Assembly: GCA_949317995.1 (NCBI GenBank)
Contig: OX439043.1
Span: 7,804,501 to 7,868,500, forward strand
Source of the DNA: Acholoe squamosa
Lineage: Eukaryota; Annelida; Polychaeta; Phyllodocida; Polynoidae
Reading direction: 5' to 3'
DNA: 64,000 nucleotides
Made by a program: the position numbers and the translations under genes. The notes under the pieces are model-generated. The model was not told the DNA's origin, searched no databases, and worked only from the letters and a program-made list of their open reading frames with translations. This document shows positions 54,958 through 64,000 of this stretch, piece by piece. Position 1 is the first letter of the stretch, and every line of letters begins with the position of its first letter.

Positions 54958-56019
54958 TTTACCGTCTCCTGAACTCTAATCCCGAAACATAGTATCGGCA
55001 TCTTTGCTATATGTAGGACCAAATATATTAACTAATCATCAGGAATTTAGCCAAGATTGTTTGTATTTTGAAATCTTGAAAAAAAGAACACTCGATTGAC
55101 CTATTAGGAAATTAGAAGTGAAGTTTCTGTTAAATCTTATTTTCCAGATGCTTGAAGAATTATGGGAAAATTTAACCAAAAATGTATATGAAGGAAAATA
55201 TGTGATAAAACGTGCTGTACCTGAGTTCAAATATATGCCAATTGAAGAACAAAGACACGTAGCAAAACAGAATGAGATATAAGGTTCTTCATGTTCCTAT
55301 GCCTAATGAAGGTAAATGTGCTGGGACCAGCATACATCATCACACAAGTAAGACAGGAACAAACCGATATGTTTCACCACTGCGTTCTCTGGATCAGTAG
55401 AATCTACTTGACATTGTCAAGCAAAACAAGGATACGTATTCCTTAACAAATAAGGTGCTGAATACTAATGGAGGCCTTACTGTTTGCTACCTTGTGAAGA
55501 TGTTAATGTGTATTAAATCAACAGTTGGTGATCAATGCCTCTGTATAATTTGTCATTACCTCAACTCACTTCTGGTGTCTTATTTGTCTTTGTGGACAGC
55601 TTTTTTGCTACCCTCACATTTATATTATATTGTCTCTAATAAGTGATCACTGGACTTTGATAAAAGCACACTCTCACCTTCATTATATTTAATTTATTTG
55701 ATGTTCTAATTTAATTAGGGAACTAAGACAATATCAATATGTTAACTACCAGCACTGTCCTTTGGGACTTATCAGCAACACAATGGACATTGTGCCATCC
55801 AAATCACTAGCTAAGAGGTACATTTAAAAGAAAAATACATTTAAAAGTAAAAAAAAAAGATTAAAAAGTTGTATGTTCTATCTGACAAGGTCTATGTATG
55901 GAAACATGGGGATGTCAGCCATATGGTAGTGCTGCCCTCAGATATCCCTTACATAATTATCGTCATGAGGTAGCACCCACTGTGTCAAGGTATCTTATGT
56001 GACTCAGTGTAACAGCAGC
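54958..56019. other. Intergenic, left copy of a diverged tandem duplication
   Basis: 55070-55800 resembles 56770-57420. Shared landmarks include CTTAACAAATAAGGTGCTGA versus CTTTAACAAATAAGATGCTG, and TAATTTAATTAGGGAACTAA versus CATTTGATTAGGGAATCAAG. No gene is supported. Confidence 0.55.
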
Positions 56020-56135
56020 CCTTAACCCTTTAAGGGTCATTGATGCATTAATGCATCATGCCCATTGGTCAGCATGATGCACCAATGAAGTGCTGGCGAG
56101 ACTGCTCGCCAGCACTTCATTGGTGCATCATGCTA
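56020..56135. mobile_element. Palindromic CCTTTAAAGGG MITE, left part
   Basis: CCCTTTAAGGGTCATTGATG, then CATGCCCATTGGTCAGCATG; central palindrome AATGAAGTGCTGGCGAG...CTCGCCAGCACTTCATT. The right end seems to continue at 56633-56730, so the 478-bp element probably landed in or beside it. Confidence 0.6.
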
Positions 56136-56150
56136 ACCTCCAGGAGTTTA

Positions 56151-56628
56151 TACACTGAAAACCCTCCAGATCTTTAAACTCGTCAGATTGAGGACCTATG
56201 GTCATCAGAAGAGGTACAGAGAGAGGGCAGCACCTTACATGGAGTGAAATCCCTTAGTCTACATCTCCCCAGTATGAGTCTATGGCATTCTGTTGACAAT
56301 ATGTAACAAATACACAAGGTGGCAGGTATGTGCCACTCATGTTTGATAATTAGGCCTTCAGTTTTCAACTGAAGGTCTTCACCGCTGAGGACTTTAGGTG
56401 CTCAAGTTGACGATACCCAAATCTACAGCTTTGGGTAGTCAGATTGAGGACCCAAGGTAGTCAGCACCAAGGTTGTCACTCTAACAACATTATGTAATCA
56501 GTTTGACTACCTTGGATGAGTGTGTTGACCTAAACCCATCAGGTTGGCTACCCTGGGTGCTCAATCTGATGACCCTAGGTTGTAGATTTGGGTATTGTCA
56601 GTCTGACGACCTTGGGGCTTTCAGTGTA
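56151..56628. mobile_element. 478-bp TACACTGAAA element, copy 1
   Basis: Starts TACACTGAAAACCCTCCAGA and ends GGGGCTTTCAGTGTA, so it has its own short inverted ends. The interior is built of repeated GTCAGATTGAGGACC/GACTACCTTGG-type blocks. Its reverse complement recurs at 57982-58459 with almost no differences. Confidence 0.85.
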
Positions 56629-56632
56629 GGGT

Positions 56633-57981
56633 CGGCATGATGCTCCAATAAAGTGCTGGTGAACAGTCTCGCCAGCACATCATGACGACCAATGGCCACT
56701 ATGCACTCCTGCATCAGTGGCCCTTAAAGGTTCAATATGTTCAGAATAATGTTACTGTATTATACCATCCGTTAAAGAAGCTAGGGACATATACTAATGT
56801 TTTCCTCTATTGAAGTTAGAATCATATGAAATTTTGACAAGATTGAGCATATAAAGATTAAGAAATATGAGATAAAGATTGCAATACCTGTGTTCAAATG
56901 CACCAATTAGTATGAGTAGGTGTAGTATAACAAAATTGGATATTGTGTTCTCCATCTCCCTATGTCTATTCAAGGTACATTTGCTAAAGCCAGCACATTT
57001 CATCAAAGTAGCACAGCTGTAACAAACTGAGACCTTTAAACACTTTATCCTGCTTGGATCAGTAAAATCTCCATGACAGTGTGAGATAAAATATGAATAT
57101 ATGATCTTTAACAAATAAGATGCTGAATGCTAAATGTGGCCGTCTTATTGCTACCTTTGCAAAGATTCTGAATTAAAACATGACAAGGGCCATTGATCAC
57201 CATCTACAAACAATACTAAACAAATGATATTTCTCATCATAATTTATCGAATAATTCCCCACGATTATTCATCCCATTATTCTGCTCTGTAAGACATCCT
57301 CATTTTGATATTGAGCATATGTAATTGAAGGCCAAGCCAACACTGATGATTTTATGATTGTGTCTTCACAACATTTCAATGGTTCATATTGATATTCTCA
57401 TTTGATTAGGGAATCAAGAAAAATGTTTCTTTTTTGGTTCTTTTTCCATCACCATCACCATCACCATCACCTAGAGAAGCGTCAGTAGTCTCTACAACTA
57501 TTGAGATTCTGACAGAATATCCCATTTCGAATAGTTTTTATCATGTCGTTTCATGTATTCCCCCAAATATATATGTATGGTACATTTATGACTAGGACCC
57601 AATCTCTTTGTCCTTTTTGTTTGCTCCACTTGTAAGCAATGCGCCTGATAGACATTAACCTTCAAGATCAGGAAGGTCTTGACAAGAGAAATGTTTGTAG
57701 TTTTTGATTCACAGGTTCAACATCAGATGTTTTGCCAGGAGGAATATCTTTCCTGTCTCTGGAACAGGAATGAGAAATGTCTCAGCCGCACATTCAAAAC
57801 TTGTCGACCATGACTGCAGAGATTTAGGAGCCCCCCTCACCACCACCACCACCCAAAGACTTGGCATGATGGACAAATTCATGGAGCTCTATCAATAAGC
57901 ATTTTAATAAATGTACTAGAAAATAATTGTTTAGAGATATTCTACTGTTTGTAATGAGGTCTGTAATCAATGGTGGATTAC
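56633..57981. other. Spacer between the two inverted 478-bp elements
   Basis: Contains the right part of a palindromic MITE (56633-56730), the second copy of a diverged tandem duplication (56770-57420) and a candidate terminal exon (57715-57898). No transposase is seen. Confidence 0.6.
57715..57898 (+). CDS. Candidate orphan terminal exon
   Basis: A TTTGATTCACAG acceptor precedes an open frame reading NIRCFARRNIFPVSGTGMRN, AAHSKLVDHDCRDLGAP, a short Thr run and QRLGMMDKFMELYQ, with a stop at 57896-57898 and AATAAA seven bases on (57906). It looks like the C-terminus of something, but I do not recognise it and find no partner exon upstream. Confidence 0.25.
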
Positions 57982-58459
57982 TACACTAAAAGCCCCAAGG
58001 TCGTTAGACTGACGATACCCAAATCTACAACCTAGGGTCATCAGATTGAGCACCCAGGGTAGCCAACCTGATGGGTTTAGGTCAACACACTCATCCAAGG
58101 TAGTCAAACTGATTACATAATGTTGTTAGAGTGACAACCTTGGTGCTGACTACCTTGGGTCCTCAATCTGACTACCCAAAGCTGTAGTTTTGGGTATCGT
58201 CAACTTGAGCACCTAAAGTCCTCAGCGGTGAAGACCTTCAGTTGAAAACTGAAGGCCTAATTATCAAACATGAGTGGCACATACCTGCCACCTTGTGTAT
58301 TTGTTACATATTGTCAACAGAATGCCATAGACTCATACTGGGGAGATGTAGACTAAGGGATTTCACTCCATGTAAGGTACTGCCCTCTCTCTGTACCTCT
58401 TCTGATGACCATAGGTCCTCAATCTGACGAGTTTAAAGATCTGCAGGGTTTTCAGTGTA
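57982..58459. mobile_element. 478-bp TACACTGAAA element, copy 2 (inverted)
   Basis: Starts TACACTAAAAGCCCCAAGG and ends GGGTTTTCAGTGTA. Same length as copy 1 and its reverse complement; identical 61-residue open frames on opposite strands (56183-56368 minus, 58242-58427 plus) show how little the two have diverged. Confidence 0.85.
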
Positions 58460-58919
58460 CCATAATAAGGCACATCTTGTATGCGAGGATAAATCCCGTG
58501 TTGCACCGTCAGAAGCAGCAGAGGTGTGCGACCAATAATCTCTCAATCAACAGAATTGACAAAGTAAACAGTAGGCTTAATGCATTTAAGAAATGGAAGG
58601 TTCTCATGTTTTTCACATGTTTTTTTTTCTTTCAATGAATGCATTTTCACGTGTTTGTAGTTATCATCGGTTCCGTCTTTATTAATCTTTTTATGACGGT
58701 CAACAGGAGTTACTGTGATTTGTTAAACCATTCCTACATTGGTTTGAAATACATGCAGTAATTTCTAAACCAGTTTTAAAATGTTCTATGTTCAATTTTG
58801 AGATTCAAGGTTATTATGTAAATCAATGGGGTAAAATGGTGCTTATCATGCCAAGATATATAGAACAGAAACAATATAACCTTTTCTGTGTGTATTATGT
58901 TTAATATGCAAACATTCTA

Positions 58920-59094
58920 ATAGACAAAGGGAGCAATGCAGGGACAGAATAGTGATACCAAGAAATTGTTCAATGGAGGACATTGGTTGAATTGGCAGAG
59001 GCACAGGCACAAGAAGTAGCGGTATTATGAGCAGAGGTGGAACTGTTGCAGATGCACTCATTTTCCTGTATACAGTATACAAGTGGAACATTAG
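58920..59094 (+). pseudogene. CFAP43: Decayed duplicate of the last CFAP43 exon
   Basis: Aligns to 50022-50191: GACAAACGGAGTGATGCAGG becomes GACAAAGGGAGCAATGCAGG, and GGCACAGGCACAAGAAGTAG is kept exactly. Codons corresponding to AAG-CGA read TAG-TGA, and a later CGA is TGA, so it cannot be translated. The 3' flank is also copied, to about 60285. Confidence 0.9.
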
Positions 59095-60285
59095 GCTGTT
59101 TGAGTTAAAAAAAAGCTTTGTTTAATGAAAAGTGTTTTACAGTGGACCACAAAAATATCATAGGGCATAAACATCTATATGGAAAGGCTGTTACTGACTC
59201 CTTAAACAAATAAAGGGTGCAATATATTCCTGGTTTGTTTCTTCAGTTGATCTGAGTAATGAATTCCCAAGGGTATCAATTTCCACTTTGATATCCACAG
59301 ACCATTGCTAGTCATACTTCAGATTACAATAAGGAGAATACCCACAGGTGTCAATCACGTCCATTGGAAGCCTTCTCTGGTGATATGTACCGTATTCATT
59401 CTAATAAGCGCACATGCTCTGATAAGCGCACACCCCTCCCTTTTGGGCCCCACCTGGTGTAAAATCGGTCAAATAAAGTGTAAAAAAAAATCAATATTTT
59501 TAGACCAAAACAACGATTTTAAGCTTTAGGGGGTGCGCTTATTAGAATTAATTCATCTAATAAGTTTTGAGCATTCAAAAAGTAATTTTCCGGACATGTG
59601 CACTTTTTAGAACGAATACGGTATATTTACAGGCGGGAAAAATCTCTCACTGTTAGAGGTATGCATGAAAACATTTCTGTCATACTTAAGATATTACACC
59701 AATAAGATATGAGAATTTTTAAAAGCAACACTGGATACCTGCTCAACTTTACCACCACGTAGAGGGCACTGTAGTCTGTGGTATGTTCAGCTTAGTACCA
59801 AAAATAAAAAAAATACTGCTTATCAGACCTGATAAATCCCTCTTAATGAAACACAAAAATATCAAAAGCATGAATACATCTATTATTCACAATATTATCA
59901 AAAATGATTCGTGGTTACGTTCTCTTAAAAATGTAAATGCTAAAAAGAATAAAAGTTGGCAAAAGGTGTAAACTAAAGATGATTTTTAAGAGAAAAAAAA
60001 TAAAACAAAAACCTCTTTTTTCACCAAGTGGGACAAGTTTTGCAAATGCTCATTTAAATCATCCAAGCCCATTGAAAGCCCCACTCTAAATTACATATTA
60101 ACTTTAAATGAAATGACTAGATTAAAAAACAATAGATCTCCAGCATTTTCAAACATTTGCCAGAGAAGAGTCATTCACAAGAGCCTTCATGGAAAACCAC
60201 TTATAAATACACATTTGCAGGCATTTCAAATATTATGATTTTTGTTGCCAACTTGGTGCCTTCATATCGCTTGATGAAGTTAGAA
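59095..60285. repeat. Duplicated CFAP43 3' flank (partner 50192-51095)
   Basis: Collinear similarity continues past the stop: GTGTTTTACAGTGGA, AAAATATCATAGGG, TTCAGTTGATCTGAGT, GAAAGCCTTCT-like, CAAAAGCATGAATA-type blocks, up to TTGATGAAGTTA. It is interrupted by a TA-flanked element at 59388-59623 that the partner lacks. Confidence 0.85.
59388..59623. mobile_element. TACCGTATTC-family MITE (copy 2, recent insertion)
   Basis: Ends CCGTATTCATTCTAATAAGC and GAACGAATACGG, each next to TA. The paralogous site near 50490 reads GATATGTATATTC without the insert, so the target was TA, duplicated on insertion. Internal AATAAGCGCACA and GTGCGCTTATTAGAAT motifs. Confidence 0.9.
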
Positions 60286-60437
60286 AAGTTCACAACGGCG
60301 TTTCCTTTTAACAGAAACCTTTTGGCGACAGTCCAAGCCGTGTGACTGTCTCAAATAGTTCCAGGAAGTCATTTCTCAGACGCTAAGTTTTGAGCCCCCC
60401 CCCCCAAATTGTACCAGCCTGGACTGGATCGGAAGGG

Positions 60438-60643
<206 letters not shown>

Positions 60644-60711
60644 ATTTATTTCAGCAAGGTCGTCCCCAGGGGACGTTTTTCCACTCGCCGTTTGGCAAGG
60701 TACAGAGAGAA

Positions 60712-63700
60712 CTAGATCATGATGGCATGAGGAATTCTTGATTGGTCAGGGTCAAACACTACAAATGGTGCAGATAGAGAGGGAAAATCGATGCATCTGA
60801 ATAGCCAATCGTAGGCAATTAGGGTTCACCCACTGCCCCTCACTACGATTGGACTGGATCGTAAGGGGTGGGCAATTCGTAGTGGGCAGACTGAATTCGT
60901 AGCGTTTGAGAAATACCTAGCTGGACACCTTCCCCTGTAAGTGCTGAGCACTCAAAGTAACCACTGGCACCTATTTCCTTGGCCAAGTTTCTGCCCTCTT
61001 GTGTGGTGAGTGGTTCTTCCTTATGGATCTGTAAATATCTCCTAGTGTCAGGGTCATAGCGAAGATCTACTTTAAGGCCAACAAGAACAACCGGAGCTTC
61101 AGGACAATGGTGCCTCACTTCAGGGACCCAATTGTTCTGTACGTTTTCAAAGCTGGCTGGAGAATTAATACCGTAACACACAAAAAATATGTCAGTTTTG
61201 GGATAACTCTTTGGACGTAGTCTGTCATAGTCTTCCTGGCCAGCAGTGTCCCAAAGACCCAGATGACATGTCTGTGCTTCAACCTATTTTGAATGGGAGG
61301 AAATAGTTGGATTATTATCAGAATATTTACCAATTAACATATACATATATGTGTTTCTCAGGTTTTAAAGTTTCCCAAATCAAAAATGTCGTCAAAACCT
61401 GCACTCAAAAATGTTTAATTAATGTTTAAAAAAATAAACATTTTATTTCTATGTTATAAAAATCTTCAATTTCGACATTGATAACATAACTAGCAATCAT
61501 TCTTACAGTGTGGATAAAACGAAAGCTGAAATACATTGAAAAGTGTAAAAGAAACCTTTTTTAATAAATGGTTTTTTACTCAAATCATTGCAAACTAAGC
61601 CAAAAGGTTTTTGTATTTTTTGCCAAATCTTACTCTCACACGCAGCAATACACTACTTTCATCCCTTTCCTTACAGATTTGCTTTTTGTAAATACTTTCT
61701 ACTAAAACAGTCTATACAAAAACCTTTTCCCCTCTGCAGATTTCATTATTCGGCAGGACTGGATTGATCTTGGCAGGAAGCACAGCAAGATTATTTTTGT
61801 TGTTGTTAGGAAAAGAACAAGAATCAGCTCATTATTTTTATCATTCAACTATTTAAATCTGAACAACAGTAATGCCTTTTATTTGAGGGTGTAAAATGCT
61901 AATAATGGTCCATTTTGTGAGCTGTGACCATGACAATGTAGCCTAAGGTACCAAGACATTCGGTCCTGCAGTCTGGCAATGTTTGTTGGCCTGGCAGCGA
62001 TTTTGTCAGGAAAAGCCATTGTCTGACAAGTTTTCATATTGACTGGTAAAACATCTTACCTCAGTCTCAGCTGCAGAGTTTTCGAAGACGGTTGGCATGT
62101 ATTCCTCAGGAAACCGACCATGGCTAAATCGTACTAGCAGACAAGTCTTCCCTCATGCTCCGTGTCCAACAGCAACTATTTTGATGTTTCGTTCCCGCCC
62201 TGAGGTTTCAGCCTTTGTAGATTGCTTTTCTGCTTTTGGGCTTTGCGTATCACCGGCAATCAGTTTCCTATTAACATTGTTTTTGATAACTTTCATTTCA
62301 GAAATCAGATTTATAAATCTAATAAATGATGATGCTAGCTACTATAATACATCCAGTGTATAGAAATTTATTAATATCTGTAAGTGCATTTTTTAATTGA
62401 TACAAGAACAGAATTTGTTATAATTGAATTCAATAAGGATTATTGGAACAAGGTAACATAGAATAACTTACCTGTACCAAGTTACAGAGCCACCAGGGTT
62501 GGACGTGTTATTAAGTAACCAAGGATTACATTCTAAGTCTTGGATCATTGATTATGACAAATTGTATTTTATATCTTAAGCATACTTTGTTTTTAATGCA
62601 TGGGGGGGAGTATGCATTATATGCATTTAATATGCATTATATGGTAACCTTCTGTGGATTGTGCAAGGCTGGGGTTGTTTTCAACTTCTTGTTTTCCACT
62701 TTATTTACCGTATATATTCCCGCCTACAAGTCACACTCATGTATACACATATATGAAATCCACTTCCAGCTGTATAGCCTAGTTTAGAGAGAACAAACAA
62801 ATAATTCCTATGTTAAACAGCTTTATATAGGAATATAGAGGGAAATTCCTGACCTTTGACCTTGGCCTATGCAAAAACTGCAGGGATGTGCATGAAGAAC
62901 TTTTGATATATGATTACTAGGGTCATTACCTATACAAAACCACAAAAATTATTTAGTGCCCCTCTCACTGGAATGGAACTTGTTTTCTAAGCCCTTTATA
63001 GGGGCTCACCCTGTGGCCTACATGAACCGGGCATAGAAGTCACTTTGCACCTTACTTGCTGGAAAGAAATATGACATGTTTATCTCTCTAACACCCATTT
63101 TTTTTATGGAATCAACCACAGTGGGCCCCTCTCCCTTTGCCATGCGTTCCCTATTGAAATGTATAGGAACCCTGGACAACCCCTTCCCCCTCCTCCTACA
63201 TTATGTCCTTGTGGATGGCCTCAAGTTAATGTACCAAGTAAAGTCGTCAGGGATTAGGGAAAGGAGCCAGAGCTCAAGGGCAGGGAACTGATATTTTACT
63301 ATCATCATTAAACGGCCTTGATTCAAATTGATCTCTCATCTAGAGAGAGAAATTATGTCTTGAAAGTATCCTAATTCAAGGCTAAACACTTTATGCATAA
63401 CTCAATGAGTATCCTCACTGAAATATCATGGTAAATTGCTAAAGAAGGCCACCAGTTTTATTCAAGAAGAAGTAAAGTTGTTAGCACTCTGTGGTAAATA
63501 TAGACGTCTTAAAACAATATCCGAATAGAACATAGCCATAAACAGTTACCGTCCTTCAGTTTTTCAGATAGTGTTCCGTTCTGCTGATTACTCCCTTGTT
63601 TAGGTTCAACCTGCTTACTTCCAGCAGCCTCAGTCTCACTGTATTGCTTAGGGTTTAACTTCAGAATTTGACTGATGATATGCTCCTGACTGTCCAGGTA

Positions 63701-63793
63701 TAGAGCTCTAAGGAAGGCATTCAGCTTCCATTTGGGATTTTTCAGCAGCCAGGATATTATTTTCTGCACTTGTTGATGATTGGTGCCTTGCTT
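60712..63793 (-). CDS. CARD-linker-Rho GTPase gene (5'-partial; internal TGA)
   Basis: Exons on the minus strand: 63793-63550, 62532-62472, 62267-62060, 61283-60917 and tentatively 60758-60712. All junctions keep phase. The first encodes [35 protein letters not shown], the C-terminal half of a CARD-like death fold (the first half would be in an exon right of the window), then a Gln/Lys-rich stretch. The second is a linker ([19 protein letters not shown]). The third has a basic lead ([19 protein letters not shown]) then the Rho start [19 protein letters not shown] and switch I ([12 protein letters not shown]). The fourth has [18 protein letters not shown], switch [12 protein letters not shown] (G4) and [13 protein letters not shown] (G5). 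The TGA sits at RhoA Cys16. Known: Rho GTPases switch actin/NADPH-oxidase pathways; CARDs join signalling complexes. Pseudogene status is possible. Confidence 0.65.
60917..61283 (-). CDS. Rho GTPase exon (switch II, G4, G5)
   Basis: Begins [20 protein letters not shown] and runs to [10 protein letters not shown] plus one base before GTATTT. The Rho-type insert region ([20 protein letters not shown]) is present, which marks the Rho rather than Ras or Rab family. G4 reads GLKVDLR instead of the usual (T/N)KxD with Thr before Lys; Lys and Asp are kept. This is the most secure part of the gene. Confidence 0.85.
62060..62267 (-). CDS. Rho GTPase exon with P-loop and in-frame TGA
   Basis: 69 codons after one split base, ending ENSAAETE before GTAAGATG. 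The P-loop codons read GGA-CAC-GGA-GCA-TGA-GGG-AAG-ACT, that is G-H-G-A-stop-G-K-T. TGA is one base from the Cys codons TGC/TGT that RhoA has here. No other lesion is seen in this exon. Confidence 0.8.
62472..62532 (-). CDS. Linker exon between CARD and Rho parts
   Basis: 61 nt with a strong donor (CAG before GTAAGT) and acceptor CAAGACTTAG. It enters in phase 1 and leaves in phase 2, exactly what the CARD exon (one base left, G) and the P-loop exon (first base G) need; a direct join of those two would hit a stop. 19 codons, NNTSNPGGS-like linker. Confidence 0.55.
62533..63549. other. Intron of the CARD-Rho gene
   Basis: No repeat family or exon recognised; AT-rich with a G-run near 62605. 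Confidence 0.5.
63550..63793 (-). CDS. CARD half-domain exon
   Basis: Acceptor TTTAATCTTGCAG, donor GTAACTG. Encodes [20 protein letters not shown], then [19 protein letters not shown], the pattern of CARD helices 4-6 (Q..Q..xLLxxLxxxxxxAFxxFLxALxxxxQEHLxxLL), then [20 protein letters not shown] and a Gln-rich tail. Helices 1-3 should be in an upstream exon outside the window. Confidence 0.65.
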
Positions 63794-64000
63794 CTGCAAG
63801 ATTAAATAGATTTATTTTCAGACACACTTCTAATAAAAAGTGCAACATGAAAGTAGATTTCTGTCACAATTTAACTTGATTTTGTTAATGTAGCAATTAT
63901 GTCAGGATTGTCACATTCCAGCCCTGTGAACATTACTTAGTACCTCAAGCTTCTGACCATTAACAATGTGTTGACATGATCACATGATTCTGTGACTACT

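Noticed and set aside
62097-62363. Plus-strand 88-residue open frame
   Set aside because: Antisense shadow of the Rho P-loop exon.
62060-63550. Direct splice from the CARD exon to the P-loop exon
   Set aside because: Phases do not fit (G plus GA-AAC-TGA gives a stop); the 62472-62532 exon resolves this.

Overview
This is a window of animal nuclear DNA. It has long AT-rich introns, canonical GT/AG splice sites, short exons and many non-autonomous repeats. The repeat set includes SINE-like elements whose 3' end reads CGCCATGAATATGACC, then a GCGTTAAACA stretch, then an (ACTC)n tail. That tail and the gene content suggest a lophotrochozoan, most likely a mollusc (a brachiopod is possible). This is inference; nothing in the window names the species.

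Positions 1228-50191 (+ strand) hold most of one large ciliary gene that I identify as CFAP43 (WDR96). About 34 constitutive exons join in frame to about 1530 codons: WD40-type beta-propeller blades first, then a long coiled-coil region, ending at a TAG at 50189-50191. The first exons lie left of the window. Several further exons look optional because they keep the reading frame: a 582-nt basic/Ser-rich cassette at 4108-4689 and a series of 9-75-nt microexon candidates.

Two introns carry minisatellites with a period of about 55 bp. The one at 1600-2815 has a GTAAGT in nearly every unit. The one at 44560-46590 is a tandem expansion of the 3' splice site plus the first ~33 coding bases of the exon that starts at 47769, so some 33 decoy acceptors precede the real one.

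Positions 52318-54957 (- strand) are a dead relative of invertebrate beta-helix/Cys-rich/multi-pass membrane proteins. It is broken by frameshifts, an in-frame TAA and a SINE tail with target-site duplication. Positions 55000-60300 are repeat territory: a diverged tandem duplication, two identical 478-bp arms in inverted orientation, and a decayed duplicate of the last CFAP43 exon with its 3' flank (58920-60285).

Positions 60712-63793 (- strand) hold the 3' part of a gene whose exons join in frame as CARD half-domain, linker, Rho-family GTPase. This is an unusual combination. The GTPase P-loop carries an in-frame TGA where RhoA has a cysteine.

The introns also hold several families of inverted-repeat elements. 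Three families share TA-CCGTA-type ends. One copy has its empty site preserved in a paralogous segment, which shows a TA target duplication.
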